Below are positions 10,837 through 22,805 of a stretch of 64,000 bases of DNA, piece by piece (position 1 is the first letter of the stretch; each line of letters begins with the position of its first letter). Location: assembly GCA_905221605.1 (NCBI GenBank), contig CAJNDS010000102.1, forward strand, positions 310,001 to 374,000, read 5' to 3'. The notes beneath the pieces are model-generated. The model ran no database searches, was not told where the DNA came from, and was given only the letters and a program-made list of their open reading frames with translations. The stretch is from Symbiodinium natans. Lineage: Eukaryota > Sar > Dinophyceae > Suessiales > Symbiodiniaceae. Both the position numbers and the translations under genes were made by a program.

Positions 10837-11192
10837 GCAAGTGTACTACTAGAATCCCCTTTTTGGGGGGGTTGTATGGGCACTACTCTAATCCCTGTTT
10901 TGGGGTAGATGAGCCAGAGACACATTTAAGGGCTCATTTGCTCCCCCATGCTACACCTTGCGGGGCCTGAGCAGATCTTAGCCTTACAGCGCATTCCCGA
11001 AACATGCTAGATACCCTCTACTACTGGAATCCCTTTGCTGGGGTATGTGGGCACTACTCTCATCCCCTTTTTGGGGGGTATATTGATCTGTGGGGCATTG
11101 GACCTGCTCCATACTTGGGGGTCGAGGTGCCCCCGATTTCCGTAGTCTTGCCATGGCAGGCTTTGCTCCTGCCTTCGTCTTCTTGCACCCAG

Positions 11193-11292
11193 GTGACCTC
11201 AGACCACCTGAAGAGCCGAAAGCCTACGGAATCCGAGCCACAGACCCCCCCCGGCCCCGAAGGCACAAATGCTCCTGAGGCGCCGCCAGCAG
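11193..11292 (+). CDS. Candidate exon, Pro/Ser-rich peptide
   Basis: Acceptor CACCCAG and donor GCAG|GTGGCG bound 33 codons, starting VTSDHLKSRKPTESEPQ. The antisense strand is also open, so strand and frame are uncertain. It is followed by a further open stretch to about 11500. The family is not recognised. Confidence 0.3.
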
Positions 11293-11699
11293 GTGGCGCG
11301 GGTCCGTTTTGGCCATGCGGCTGCTGCTGAAGTTCTCTGTCTCCTTGGCTTCTTGACTCTTGCTGGTTGATGCAATGTAAGCAAGTTGCAGACTTTGGGA
11401 CCGTTGGGAAATGCAGACGACTCGGAGACTACGCGCTGGAGCTGAAGTCAGGCTTTGGGAGGGAAGAGGCGCTGTATCCCCACCATTCATGCGGGGATTT
11501 TACTTGTAGCCTGTATGTTTCTGCTTGCCTTCTTGCTCTCTCCTGTGAGCTTTCAGACTGGGAGTTTCCAACGCTGCTGGTCTTGTCTACGCATTGGGCC
11601 ACATCGAACCTTCAAACAACAGGTCGCGCCCATCCCAAACAGCAGCATTCGCCCACCGGTGTCTCGGTGAGTCACTAAGGAAAATCAATTCCCTGCCGG

Positions 11700-12525
11700 G
11701 AGCAATTTGCGGGTTTGCGAGATTAGGGGTACCTAACTATGGTCTTTATTGTTTTAAGGGGATCCTACTATTTGGGGGTATATTTTGGGGCCCCTAGATA
11801 TTCGTAAACCCCCATGTCCACCCGGCAAGATCTTCCGAGTCGCGCTGGTGGGATACTCCGGGGCCCTGCTTCCTGTCGGACATCTTGCGGCTTTTCGGCT
11901 TTAGTGTCACAAGGCGCTGTATAAACCCCTAAACCCTAAACCCTAAACCAAGGGATCCAGAATTCTGCAGAATTCTGCAGGGTGCAGGATTCGGAGCCAT
12001 CTCAAGATGGCTGACTCAGCCTTAGCCCGCCTCTAGCTTTCTATCAGAACATTCCTTTGGGGGTCTGCCTGGGCACTTGGTGCCTCGCCTCGTCTCTGAC
12101 TTTTTTTATGCTGGCTTCTTGGGTCCACAAGATTTCTGAACTCGAGCTTGACAGGCCCTAAACCCTAAACCCTAAACCCTAAACCCTAAACCCTAAGCCC
12201 TAAACCCTCTTCGGCGGCTGAGTTCTCTAGGGGGCATGGGGCATGGGCCATGGGGGAAATTCAAGAAGTTGAAGGCTACACAAATACTCCGTACGCAAAA
12301 ATCCCCTGGGCGAAGCCCAGATCCCAATCGTCCACCCCATGAGGGTTTAGGGTTTAGGGTGTGCCAAGCCTGACGCGCGGCTGCTTGTTGTCCGCCCGAC
12401 CCTCCCGGTGTTCGTTGTGTAATCAATTTTTCTTTTTTTCTTTTTCTTGCCCCCTTCTCTGAATTACAAGCACGTCGCGCGGAAGTTGAGTTGTAGCCGA
12501 AGGATGCAACTCAACTTGCGCGCAG
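11700..12525. other. No supported gene
   Basis: Unique-looking sequence with CCCTAAA tracts at 11930-11950 and 12160-12205 and a short TTTAGGG run at 12345. A tandem GAATTCTGCA doublet lies near 11969-11988. Nothing with convincing splice borders was found. Confidence 0.3.
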
Positions 12526-12689
12526 ATGTTTAAGAAACAAAAATTGGAGAAACCGGAGGGAAGTTTTCCCGCCAAAACAAAAGATTGTGGGTCCCTCGGA
12601 GCAGGGTCCGGGTTTTACGTGAGACTACCTGGCTGCCGCCAGCAAAACAAAGCCGCCGCTTCCTCTCAGAAGAGACCAACATGCACGCT

Positions 12690-13400
12690 CTTGATCCCGA
12701 AACTGTCCGGGAGGAGCCCAAAAAGGCCCCGAAACTGTCCGGGAGGAGCAGAAACTGTCCGGGAGGAGCCCAAAAAGGCTGAGAAACTGTCTGGGAGGAG
12801 CCTAAAGGCTTAAAAAGGCTTCCAAAGGCACCAAAACCCGAAAAGGCTCCGAAACTGTCCGGAAGGAACCCAAAAAGGCTTAGAAACTGTGCGGGGGAGC
12901 AAAAAAGCGAGGAGCCCAAAAAAGGTCAGAAACCGTCCGGGAGGAGCCCAAAAAAGCTCAGAAACGAGGAGCCGACAGAAACGCGAAATTGTCCGGAAGG
13001 AGCCCGAAAAGCCAAAAAGGCTCGGAAACTGTCCGGACCCAAAAAGCTCAGAAATTGTCCGGGAGGAGCTTAAAAAGGTCCGTGAGCCCAAAAAAGTGCA
13101 GAAAATTGTCCGGGAGGAGCCCAAAAAAAAGGCGTTCAAAAAGGCCCCAAAACCCAAAAAGGCTCGAAAACTGTCCGGGAAGAGCCCAGAAAGGCCCAGA
13201 AACTGTCCGGGAGGAGCCCAAAAAAACTCAGAAACTGGAAGGATTTAAAAAGGCTCAGAAACTGTCCGGGAGCTGTCCAGGAGCCCAAAAAGGCCCAGAA
13301 TCTGTCCGGGAGGAGCACCAAAATGCTCAGAAACTGTCTGGGAAGAGCCCAAAAAAGCTCAGAAACTGTCCGGGAGGAGCCTGCAGGAATTGTCCGAGAG
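12690..13400. repeat. Degenerate 27-33 bp tandem repeat
   Basis: More than 20 imperfect units built on GAAACTGTCCGGGAGGAGCC followed by a CAAAAAGGCT-like spacer. Unit length varies by loss or gain of the spacer. The long ORFs read across it on both strands (repeated LSGRSPK or SRTVS phrases) are by-products of the repeat, not genes. Confidence 0.9.
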
Positions 13401-13411
13401 GAGCAAGGCTC

Positions 13412-14935
13412 GGTTTTGGTCAAATTCCAGAAAACGAGAACCCACCCAGAACCGTCGATTTCAGTACTAAAAAATCGCATTTTTAACTGGGACCCGGGCC
13501 GATCTTGGGGTTGTCCTCATTTGGGGCGCTTTTGGCTGAAACCGGTGAAGGCTCGGTTTTGGTCAAAAATCCAGAAAACGAGAACCCACCCAGAACCGTC
13601 GATTTCAATACTAAAAAATCGCATTTTTAACTAGGGCCCGGGCCGATCCTGGGGTCCCCCTCATTTGGGGTGTTTTTGGAAGCAAACTTTCCCCTTCAAG
13701 GGGGGGTCGGAGTTATGAGCAAGGGGGGTCTCCGAATACTAAATTGCTTTGAAAATGGGATAACACGACCCCCCCTTGACCAAAATTAGGCCGTGAAAAG
13801 GTCGCAGGGGTCCGGGTGACCCCTTTGGGGGGCATCTAAAATGCTCCCAAGCAGCTTGAAAAGCTATCGAAAAGGCTCTGGTGGCTTCAAAAAGCTCTGG
13901 GAAACTCTGGGAAGCTTGGAAAAGCCTTGAAGAGCCTTGAAAAACTTGAAACCCTGAAACCAAGCAGCTTGAAAAGCTATCGAAAAGGCTCTGGTGGCTT
14001 CAAAAAGCTCTGGGAAACTCTGGGAAGCTTGGAAAAGCCTTGAAGAGCCTTGAAAAACTTGAAACCCTGAAACCAAGCAGCTTGAAAAGCTATCGAAAAG
14101 GCTCTGGTGGCTTCAAAAAGCTCTGGGAAACTCTGGGAAGCTTGGAAAAGCCTTGAAGAGCCTTGAAAAACTTGAAACCCTGAAACCGGTGAAGGCTCGG
14201 TTTTAGAGCGTCGACTTCAGCACAAAAAAATCGCACTTTTAACTGGGACCCGGGCCGATCTTGGGGTCCCCCTCATGTGGGGTGGTTTTGGAGGCCAACT
14301 TTCCCCTTCAAGGGGGGGTCGGAGTTTTGAGCAAGGGGGGTCTCCGAATACTAAATTGCTTTGAAAATGGAAAAATACGACCCCCCCTTGACCAAAATTA
14401 GGCTGTGAAAAGGTCGCGGGGGTCCGGGTGACCCTTAGGAGCCCCTAAAAGGCTCCGAAGCAGCTTGAAAAGCTATCGAAAAGGCTCTGGTGGCTTCAAA
14501 AAGCCCTGGGAAACTCTGGGAAGCTTGGAAAAGCCTTGAAGAGCCTTGAAAAACTTGAAACCCTGAAACCGGTGAAGGCTCGGTTTTAGAGCCCGCCCAG
14601 AACCGTCGATTTCAGTACTAAAAAATCGCACTTTTAACTGGGACCCGGGCCGATCCTGGGGTCCCCCTCATTTGGGGTGTTTTTGGAGGCAAACTTTCCC
14701 CTTCAAGGGGGGGTCGGAGTTTTGAGCAAGGGGGGGTCTCCGAATACTAAATTGCTTTGAAAATGGAAAAATACGACCCCCCCTTGACCAAAATTAGGCT
14801 GTGAAAAGGTCGCGGGGGTCCGGGTGACCCTTGGGAGCCCCTAAAAGGCTCCGAAGCAGCTTGAAAAGCTCTCGAAGAAGCTCTGGGGGCTTCAAAAAAG
14901 CCCTGGGAAGCTCCGGGAAGCTTGTAGGCTCGAAT
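13412..14935. repeat. Higher-order satellite of about 380-640 bp units
   Basis: Three large units begin near 13538, 14182 and 14565 with GAAACCGGTGAAGGCTCGG. Each contains an AACCGTCGATTTCAG-type segment (reduced to GCGTCGACTTCAG in the second), a CCTTCAAGGGGGGGTCGG segment, a GACCAAAATTAGG segment, and a GCAGCTTGAAAAGCT block. Unit spacing is about 644 and 383 bp. The first unit is longer because its last block is triplicated. No coding capacity is credited. Confidence 0.9.
13852..14190. repeat. 113-bp tandem repeat, three copies
   Basis: Three nearly identical 113-bp copies start near 13852, 13965 and 14078, each beginning AAGCAGCTTGAAAAGCTATC and ending in a TTGAAACCCTGAAACC-like phrase. 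One more copy lies at about 14457-14570, and a diverged fragment at 14854-14925. It is nested in the larger satellite. Confidence 0.95.
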
Positions 14936-15101
14936 TTAGGATTTAGGATTTCATGCCGGGTATGGGGTTGAAGTTTACAGGTCTGACCTTTATTAGTCCC
15001 AGTACGGGGGCTTGCCGAGGAGGAGAGGCTGCAGAGGCTTTACCCTCTGCAGTGGTGTGTCTTGACGGCTCCTGATCGTCGCGAGGCCGCTTCGCGACTA
15101 G

Positions 15102-15299
15102 GTCGCGCTCGCGGCCAAGACTTTAGGACAACAACCACCCGAAAGCAAGAAGCTGTTCGTACCAAATCCTGCACCCCATAAACCCTTTTGAAGACAATAG
15201 AAACTGCAAAGGAACAACTCAACGAGCTCAAGCTCCACTTTACCCCCTTTACCCCCGAGGCCCTGGCGTTCTTCCACCTCGAACAACCTCCGACGATGA
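15102..15299 (+). CDS. Candidate exon(s), unknown protein
   Basis: After an acceptor-like CGACTAG, an open frame reads VALAAKTLGQQPPESKKLF. A GTACC donor follows, and about 35 nt later a second open stretch (acceptor TTTTGAAG) reads TIETAKEQLNELKLHF and continues about 20 residues to a CCCTAAA tract. The two parts join in phase, but the implied intron is very short, so they may belong to different splice forms. The family is not recognised. Confidence 0.4.
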
Positions 15300-15906
15300 C
15301 CCCTAAACCCTAAACCCTAAAACCCTAAATCCCATTGTCTGGGGGGTTTTGAGGGATCTGAAAGGAGGGCCGGCAACGGGGAGCAAATCTTAGGGTCTAC
15401 ATGGGCCCTGAAAGTTGATCGGTTTGGGGTTTAGGGTTTAGAGTTTAGGGTTTTTTGCCACCCAGGCTGAGCCCAGAGGGGCCATTCTGCAGGGATAAGT
15501 CGTAGGAGTCGGTTGAAATGGGTTCCGGAGCCAGACGCGTCGCAGCTCGACCAAAACCCAACTTGGGTTTGGGGGTTAGGGTTTTGGGGCTTTGGGTTCA
15601 GGGTTTTAGGATTCAGGCTTTCAGGGTTACAGGCCTCATGATTTTGCATTGACAGATTAGACTTGCAAGGAAACTGGGACCTGAAGGCGTCTTTGCAACC
15701 AAATGCAACCATGCTAAAGTCAATCATTTTCTCACGGAGAAGGCAACAACCAAATCTCGCTAAACTTCCGAAAGGGCTCGCAGAGGGTTCAGGGTTTAGG
15801 GTTTATTTAGGAGCCATGGACCCAAAACCCTAAACCCTAAACCCTAAACCCTGAACCCTAAACCCTTGATGGAACAAGGGGGGGGGGGGGGGGGGGGGAG
15901 GGGGGT

Positions 15907-16010
15907 TCTGAAAGGCAGAGTTTCAGGAGTTTTTTGAGCCTTCGGATGTGAGGCCTGCTCTGAAAGGCAGAGTTTCAGGAGTTTTTTGAGCCTTCGGATG
16001 TGAGGCCTGC
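15907..16010. repeat. 52-bp tandem duplication
   Basis: Two identical 52-bp copies, each starting TCTGAAAGGCAGAGTTTCAG, directly after a G-run (15879-15900). A third partial TCTG follows. Confidence 0.95.
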
Positions 16011-17017
16011 TCTGTGCCCTTTTGTGGCGTTACTCATACGAGGTTGTGGTAGGGTTTAGGGCTTAGGGTTTAGGGTTTAGGGTCTAGGGTATAGGGTTTA
16101 GGGTTTATAGGGTTTAGGGTTTCGGGTTTAGGGAGCTTGAAGTGCGGCTTACGGGGTCTCAGGAGGTAGTTGGTGCACACACATGACTTCGTGCGTCCCA
16201 CCAGACTCAGAATCAAACGCAAAGCTTAGGGTTTGGGGTTTGGGGTTTGGGAATTGGTGTTTAGGGTTTAGGGTTTATAAGGGTTTAGGGTTTGCAAAGT
16301 GCATGCCGCGGAACGTCTCCCCCGGTTTTCCGCAGCATCTGTCGCAGCTGTCAACGTTTCCCATTGGCACAACCGCTGCCCTAGGCGAAGGGTGGATTGC
16401 AGCCAGTTCCCTGAACCCTAAACCCTAAACCCTAAACCCCATACACCGGGCGTCGGCAGGTTCAGGGTTTTGAAGGGCAGCTCCATGCTCAAGGGAACCT
16501 ATGTCTCTGCGTTGATTCTCTGATTTTGAGCGTTGTGGTGCTAGGCTCTGTTATCCAAAACTCTGCACCACCAGAGTGGGCCAAAGCCCAAGCCCTGCAA
16601 GCCATGTGCCACTGCTAAGCTTAGTGATCTGACCGTCAACCAAAGGCCTGAGCAGGTGAAAACAGCTGCGGGGCGACCAGGGGGCCAGGATATGAGGTTT
16701 TGGGTTTAGGGTTTAGGGTTGAGGGTTGAGGGTTGAGGGTCTTCGGAGCCACGAACTGTCTTGTCAACTTGCAGTACGCCTCAGGCACGCCTAAGGCTGA
16801 AACCGAGGGCCCCAGGCCCACGGCGATCAGCTACTGAAACATTCCAAGCTCTATGCCGTAAACCCAAAACCCTAAACCGCCCTCTCCCCGAGCCCAGGAG
16901 GTGCCTTCACCCATTCTGGGGCTGGCCTTTAAACCCTTGGAAAATATTGGTGATGGGATCCCTTGCAAACTGAAACCATGTACAACTCCCCCAAACAAGC
17001 CCACCTGGCATTGCCTT
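16011..17017. other. Telomere-like tracts, no supported gene
   Basis: TTTAGGG tracts at 16050-16135 and 16215-16290, CCCTAAA at 16410-16440, TTTAGGG/TTGAGGG at 16700-16740. Intervening unique DNA has short open stretches only. Confidence 0.35.
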
Positions 17018-17145
17018 ACTGTTGGTTAGTAGGGAATGAGGGAATGAAGTAACCCTATATCCCCCCCTACATATACCCTTTAAGGGATTAGATTATATAG
17101 GGTCCCTCATTCCCCCATTCCCTACTACAAGTAACCAACAGTAAG
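17018..17145. mobile_element. Introner-like element, family H copy 1
   Basis: About 128 bp with long inverted ends: ACTGTTGGTTAGTAGGGAAT on the left, and a right end matching its complement (ATTCCCTACTACAAGTAACC then AACAGT). Relatives lie at 23126-23226 and 43015-43112. All contain a TACCCTTTAAGGG core. Confidence 0.7.
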
Positions 17146-18109
17146 TTGCGTCATCCCTTAACGAGGCCTCCGTAGCCTGCGCGTGGCAGTGGAACCTAGC
17201 CAACCCTGCCGAGCAAGTCATAGCAACGTCGATTTTCCCACGCTGCCTCTCCTCCTTCGGAGTCTTCCCTACCACCCCCTTCAGGGACTGTGGCAGGAGA
17301 TCAAATGGGAATTTCCGAAGCAAGGACGTAAGTTTCGGAGGTTCGGTATAGTCACAAAGTCTACTAGCTCCTGAACCGCACTCTTCGGAACTTGCCGGAA
17401 TGTGCCACACCAACTTTCAGCCTGATCTCAGGCCTCTGTTCGTCTCCACTTGGCAGCTCATAAGGGGCTGAGGCTTCGGTACACCAGACTCTGCTTGAGG
17501 TTGAGGGTTTAGGGTTTTGAACATGTTGAGTGTGTTTTCGCTGCACCCGGATTCCGATGCCCTGTAAGCTGGTTGGCGTCTGGCCTCATCCCAAAACCGT
17601 CGCCGCTAGTTGCTGCTCCTTGTGCACGCCCATAAAGGCAGCTCAGCACAACAAGCAGGGAAAGTTAGTTGACTTCAGCTGAAAGAGGAAATCCTACCAG
17701 CTAAGCCCAAAACCCTACCCTAAACCCTTTAAACCCTATAAACCCTATAAACCCCTTAAACTCCGCAAACCCTATAAACCACAAATCCCAAGACCCACAG
17801 CGACGTGCCGCCGTCGAGGTCGCGATGAAATCCAAGGAGTTTCGCTTTGCGATCCCAGGATCCTCTGAGCTTGAAACCTTCGGTTTCCGCTCGCGACTGA
17901 AAATCCTACCAGAACTTCGATCCGGGTGAGGCTCTGAAGGGGCTTTAGGGTTCAGGGCTACTCTTACGGTTCATATTTGTTAAGGGGGTGGAGGAGAAGT
18001 TGCATGAAGGCAACTCGTTGGGGACTGAGCGTCGACGCTCCTCCGGCAGGACGGCTCTGGCGGCACCGTCGGCCAACTCGTCTCAGTGAGCAGCCTCTCA
18101 GCCGTTTAG
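17146..18109. other. No supported gene
   Basis: Mostly unique DNA. CCCTATAAA/CCCTAAA variants lie at 17710-17785. A plus-strand open stretch leading into the exon at 18110 (about 17995-18090) may be coding, but its borders are unclear. Confidence 0.3.
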
Positions 18110-18195
18110 AGTTCACCAAGGACTTGATGTTTGTTCCATGTGGACCCCCGGCCCCTGAGCAGTCAACGTCCAACCCTTATCGAAACGTCCCCTTG
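18110..18195 (+). CDS. Candidate exon ending at an introner donor
   Basis: 86 nt between acceptor CCGTTTAG and donor TTG|GTAGCC. It reads FTKDLMFVPCGPPAPEQ and continues to NPYRNVPL, in phase 0 at the 3' end. The intron that follows is a family A introner ending GGGCTGCAAG. Reading on in phase gives a stop after four codons. Another acceptor (TTTCTTTTCGCAG near 18347) precedes a good open stretch beginning ARLHEASPAAAPAFNDLP, so the downstream structure is unresolved. Confidence 0.45.
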
Positions 18196-18196
18196 G

Positions 18197-18294
18197 TAGC
18201 CCAGTAACCATATTATGACAAGGGCACCCTTTTTGGGGTTGGTTGTTTGTTAAGGGAAACCATAAACAAAAGAAGTAAAGGGTACCACTGGGCT
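18197..18294. mobile_element. Introner, family A copy 2
   Basis: About 98 bp, clearly related to 8627-8728 in the same orientation on the plus strand. Here the element supplies a GT donor (GTAGCCC) and an AG acceptor (GGGCTGCAAG) for a plus-strand gene. The other copy lies in a minus-strand gene. Its palindromic ends would let it be spliced in either orientation. Confidence 0.65.
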
Positions 18295-18504
18295 GCAAGG
18301 TCCCCAACCCTTAACGAAGCCTCGCAGTTTATGTTTCTTTTCGCAGGCTCGCCTTCACGAAGCCAGCCCGGCAGCCGCGCCCGCCTTTAACGACCTGCCG
18401 AGGATCAGATCTCAGGAGGGTCACAGCCACAAGGCTCAGGGTTCCATGTAGTTTAGTATAGGGGCCCATAAAAAAACAAATAAAAAACACAAAAGCAAAA
18501 TAGG

Positions 18505-18862
18505 TGACCTAAGTGTCCTAACAAAGCGACCGAGGGAACCCAAGTAACCGTAAGTGTCCCAGTGCTCCCCAGTGTCTGACACACGTACAAGGACCTAAGT
18601 GACCCAAGTGGTCTCCGTGAACCTTGTAACACTGTCTCAAGTGACCCAAGTGACCCGAGTGTCCCAAGTGAATGCAGTGTTCCAGTGACGCAAACAACCA
18701 CAAATGTTCCCAGTGGTGACGAAAGGGTGTCACGCATCCTAAAGTGAGCCAAGCGACCTGCGTGTCGCAAATGATTTAAGTGATCCAAGTTCTCAAGTGA
18801 CACAAGTGTTCCCAGTGTCTGCGTATCACGAAGTGACTGGCCCAAGTGCCCAAGTGACATCG
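18505..18862. repeat. Degenerate 9-10 bp repeat (AAGTGACCC-like)
   Basis: About 360 bp of short irregular units such as AAGTGACCC, AAGTGTCCC and CCAGTGTCT. A 140-codon minus-strand ORF through it (SLGHLG-like phrases) is repeat-derived. Confidence 0.8.
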
Positions 18863-18869
18863 AGCCTCC

Positions 18870-20500
18870 CTGCAACTTACAGGCACTCCTACTTCTGAGG
18901 GCGGCGCAGAACCAGACTCAACCACCCCTCCTTACGAGGGCGGCGCAAAACTTCGCGAACTCCAACACTCATGAGTGACCGACGGGCAGACACTAGGATC
19001 CCTTCAAGACGCCACTTCGAGTTTCGTCTAGACCACCCTGCATGAAGAGTACATGTTGCTTTGTAACAAATTAAGGCCTCAACTCCATGAGAGTTGTGGT
19101 TGGGCGGTCTTGAGGTGGGTAGGTCTGCAGACTAACAGAACCCTGCCACATCCAGCCTCGTGTCGAATGCCAGGTAAGCACTCCAAAACCCCGAAACCCC
19201 AGCCCTAAACCATAGATCCCAAACCCCTAGAACCCCTCAAAACCCCTAATTAGAACCCTCAAAAACCCCCCAAGGTCTCGTCACCTGCAAACTCCAGCCC
19301 CTCAACCCCCTCAAGCTCCTAAAGCCTACAGCCCCTTTTTTGCAGCCTACAGCCCCTAAACCCTCAACCCTAAAGCCCTAAGGTCCTGGAGGCTCCAGGG
19401 GCGCTGTCTGGCCGCGCCGGCAGCTCTTGCGCCCCTGGCGGGCCATTGTTCCTCGGAGGGCTGAAGCCCCATAAGACCCTTTTAACAACCAGGTCTGCAC
19501 AGCTGCCGGGAAAGTCAGGCTCACACAACCAGCTTCACAGTTCTCGTGACTGCAAGGCTAGTTGCGTCACCCGTTCCATAGTGACATCATCTAAAATGTA
19601 TAAGACCCTGCTGCCCTAAACCCTAAACCCTAAACCCTAAACCCCTAAACCCTGAACCCTAAACCCCTAACCCCTAACCCCTAACCCCTAACCCCTAAAC
19701 CCTAAACCCTAAACCCTAAACCCTAGCCCTAAAACCTAAACCCTAAACCCCAAACCCTAAACCCTAAAACCCTAGACCCTAGCCCTAAGCCCTAAACCCT
19801 TTTGACCCCGCGAGCTCTGCCGGATTCCACAGCTGTCCAAGTAGCCCTAAACCGTAAACCCCAAACCCTAGACTCCTACGTTGCATCGACAGGGTGCGGA
19901 CTCCTAACACCTAAAGTGCTGCCAATTTTGATTCAGAAATTAGGCGGACTCATATCCTACCCCAAAGCCTTCTGAAGCCTTGTAAGCCCTGAACCCTAAT
20001 CCTTATCCTTATGCCCCTGAACCCCAAATCCTTCGAAACCTTAAGCCCTAATCATAGTCGTCCGGCGTGTTACACAGGACCCCTTCAGTTCGCTGGCCGG
20101 GCGACTTCAGGTTGGCGGCACTCTTCATCCGAAGCATCGAGGTCTCCTGCAGGGCCAGATTTACGGTTTAGGGTTTTAGAGGTTTATAGGGTTTATAGGG
20201 TTTAGGGTTAGGCGTTTCAAACCGATAATTTGAGGGGATAGCATTCGGGGGAACCCTTGCGGGATGCAGACCCTCTCAATAAGGTCCCTGTTGAAGAGAG
20301 CCAGACAAAGGGTTAAGAAGGGTTCCCTTTAAGGGTCCCCCTAATCCTACCTAGGAAAGTTACCCTTTGAAACCCTAAACCCTAAACCCTAAACCCTAAA
20401 CTGCTTTTGTTCCGGAATGTAAAGGATAACTCCAAAAGCCCTCCGACCCCTAAACACATCTGGAGGGAAGGTTTTGAGCATCCTTGGGGTTGTTCCTTCT
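18870..20500. other. Repeat-rich region; one weak minus-strand exon near 20090-20157
   Basis: Contains degenerate CCCTAA-type tracts (19180-19380), the 19613-19800 array and short tracts near 19850, 20165-20205 and 20365-20400. A minus-strand segment after CTGCAG at about 20157 reads ETSMLRMKSAANLKSPGQR, but the plus strand is open too. Confidence 0.3.
19613..19800 (-). repeat. CCCTAAA array with CCCCTAA variants
   Basis: About 190 bp of CCCTAAA with a block of CCCCTAA units near 19663-19700 and single CCCTAGA and CCCCAAA variants. Confidence 0.9.
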
Positions 20501-21462
20501 GCCCTTGGGCCGTCATTGAGAGCCTACCATGTTTGTATTAAAAGGGGGGGGGGGTGCTTACTACCAAACTGTAGGCAAATAGGGTCCCAGGAACCCTGCA
20601 AACCCCATAAAACCCCAAACCCTGACTTACGAGCTGCTCGCGCGCGCTCAGGTCCTTCTTCAACTTTGCCTCTCCAGCTTTCGCTGCATTGACACCTCGG
20701 CGTAGGGTTCCCGGGATTCAGGGTTTAGGTTTTCTTTGGCACCCGCATAGGTGGACGAACCACTCTAGGGTTTAGGGTTTTGGGTTCAACAAGAGATGCC
20801 CCCAAGGTGCCGCCCTGAATCTGGAGAGCCCTCAGCATCTCGGGCCCTGCGAACCCCGTGGTGCAGCAACAACTCGCTGGACCCGACGCATTAGTGCATT
20901 TCGCACCAGATCCCTTTTGCAACCCTAAACCCTTTTTTGGAACCCGGGCTCTGCACTATCAGCTGGGCCCTAAACCCTAAACCCTAAACTCCCTGCGGCA
21001 CCGAAACAACTGAGCCATGGATCGCTTGCAAGTGGAGTCGATCTCCAGAGCTGCACACTTGGCCCGAAAATCCTGGCGCGCGCGGATGCTCAGGGTTTAG
21101 GGTTTAGGGTTTAGGGTTTAGGGTTTAGGGTTTATGAGGGTTTAGCGTGACTCTCAGCCGTGGCTTCCGGGGCTTTCATTGATCTTGCCCTCTTGGGGTT
21201 TGGGGCTTCCTGGTTTCGAGTTGTTTCTCGCTTCTGAGGGTTTTAGGGTTTACCAGAACCCTAAACCCTAAACCCTAAACCCGGCTGCATATTTAGAAAT
21301 CTAGGACAGCGAAGAGCCGACTTGTGAGTTTCATGATGCTGCTTTGTGTGTGCTAGTGCTGTTCTTACTAGTACTACGATTACTACCATTGCTACGATTA
21401 TTGCTATTACTCCTATTATGACTAGTATTTCGATTACTTATCATTTTACTATTACTTGCTAT

Positions 21463-21550
21463 TGCTTACTATTACTTACTATTACTTACTATGACTTACT
21501 ATTACTTACTATTACTTACTATTACTTACCATTACTTACTATTACTTACC
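21463..21550 (+). repeat. 10-bp microsatellite TACTATTACT
   Basis: About nine copies of a 10-bp unit, preceded by related ATTACTA-rich sequence from about 21370. Confidence 0.9.
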
Positions 21551-21664
21551 ATGAACAGGGTGGGGCCCAATCTCCCCCTCACCTTCCCTGCATTCCCGTC
21601 TGCTAGGGCGACATGTTTCCCTTCGGCGCCACGCCATTTAGGGTTTAGGGTTTAGAGTTTAGGG

Positions 21665-22320
21665 TTGCGCCGATGTGCCTGCATCATGTGGACGAAGGGC
21701 GCCCCGCGCTCTCAAAGGCTCAAAATCGTTAGTGGATTACGCTGCTTTCTGGCAACTTTGATTGCTGTTGAGTGCAGGCACACTGTACTTCACGTTCATC
21801 TGCACAGGAGGTTCCTTCATCAGCATTCTACTGGTACACATCAAGTTGTGACCCTTGCAATCCAGCATTTACTCGTAACAATGACAGAGACAGCACGCGC
21901 ACGTTGCCATGCTAACAGTGTATGCGCAGTTTCTATGATGTTCCATTTGAGGGGCCTGGCATGTATGCTCCTTTAGTGTACCTGATTGGTGGCGTGTTCG
22001 CCCTCGGTGCTGGAACAGTGTTCCCTCAGATCCCGCCGTGGCGCGCGGCTTTGGGTCGCCTTGTGCCCTCTGTGGAGCTTCGCTCCCTCGGCACTGGCCG
22101 GTTCGCCCCCTACTCTTTGCGTCTGCCGGTTACTTGCTGTGTTCTTTGGTGCGTACGCGCTTTATCCCTCATCAAGGGCTATGTCTCTCCGATTCTTGGT
22201 TTCGAATTATGTACCCTACATAGTGACCTGTCTGCACTAGCTAGTTATTTCCCCCGCTTGAACGCTGGGACGGAGGGGGGCGATGACTCTTGCGCAGCCC
22301 CTCTGAGATGTTGAGAGGGA
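21665..22320 (+). other. Open plus-strand stretches of uncertain coding status
   Basis: Overlapping plus-strand ORFs of 84, 103 and 130 codons cover this unique segment. None has a recognisable domain or a clear splice chain. The segment separates two trinucleotide or decanucleotide microsatellites. Confidence 0.25.
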
Positions 22321-22395
22321 TCTGGGAGGTAGGCCGCACCGTGAGTGCTGGTCAACCCTCGCTCACTTACTTACTAGTATTACATTTACTTCTCT

Positions 22396-22527
<132 letters not shown>

Positions 22528-22805
22528 TACTAGTTGTGCTATTGTTCCTATTACTTCTTGGGGACCAGATGAAACCGAAAATTGGGCGTCATATACCCTG
22601 TTCTACGTACTATACTTAATCCCTATGAGGGTATAGGAACCAAGCCCTAAACCCTCAATGGCGGCTTCGAGGTCGACGATGTCCGGAGAAACACCGGCCC
22701 AGACCCAACGTTTTTGCGGTGCCCGGGTTTCTTGCGAATTAGGGTTTAGGGTTTCGCGGGTTTAGGGTTTAGGGTTTAGGGCAATCGGGGTCTCCAACTC
22801 CATGA

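Noticed and set aside
12526-13634. Overlapping ORFs of 95-165 codons on both strands
   Set aside because: The peptides repeat the 27-33 bp satellite unit; being open on both strands is a property of the repeat.
12690-14935. CRISPR array
   Set aside because: Units are contiguous and degenerate, without unique spacers, and the sequence is eukaryotic.
18453-18875. 140-codon minus-strand ORF with SLGHLG phrases as a leucine-rich protein
   Set aside because: It follows a degenerate 9-10 bp DNA repeat and has no structured repeat of fixed residue length.
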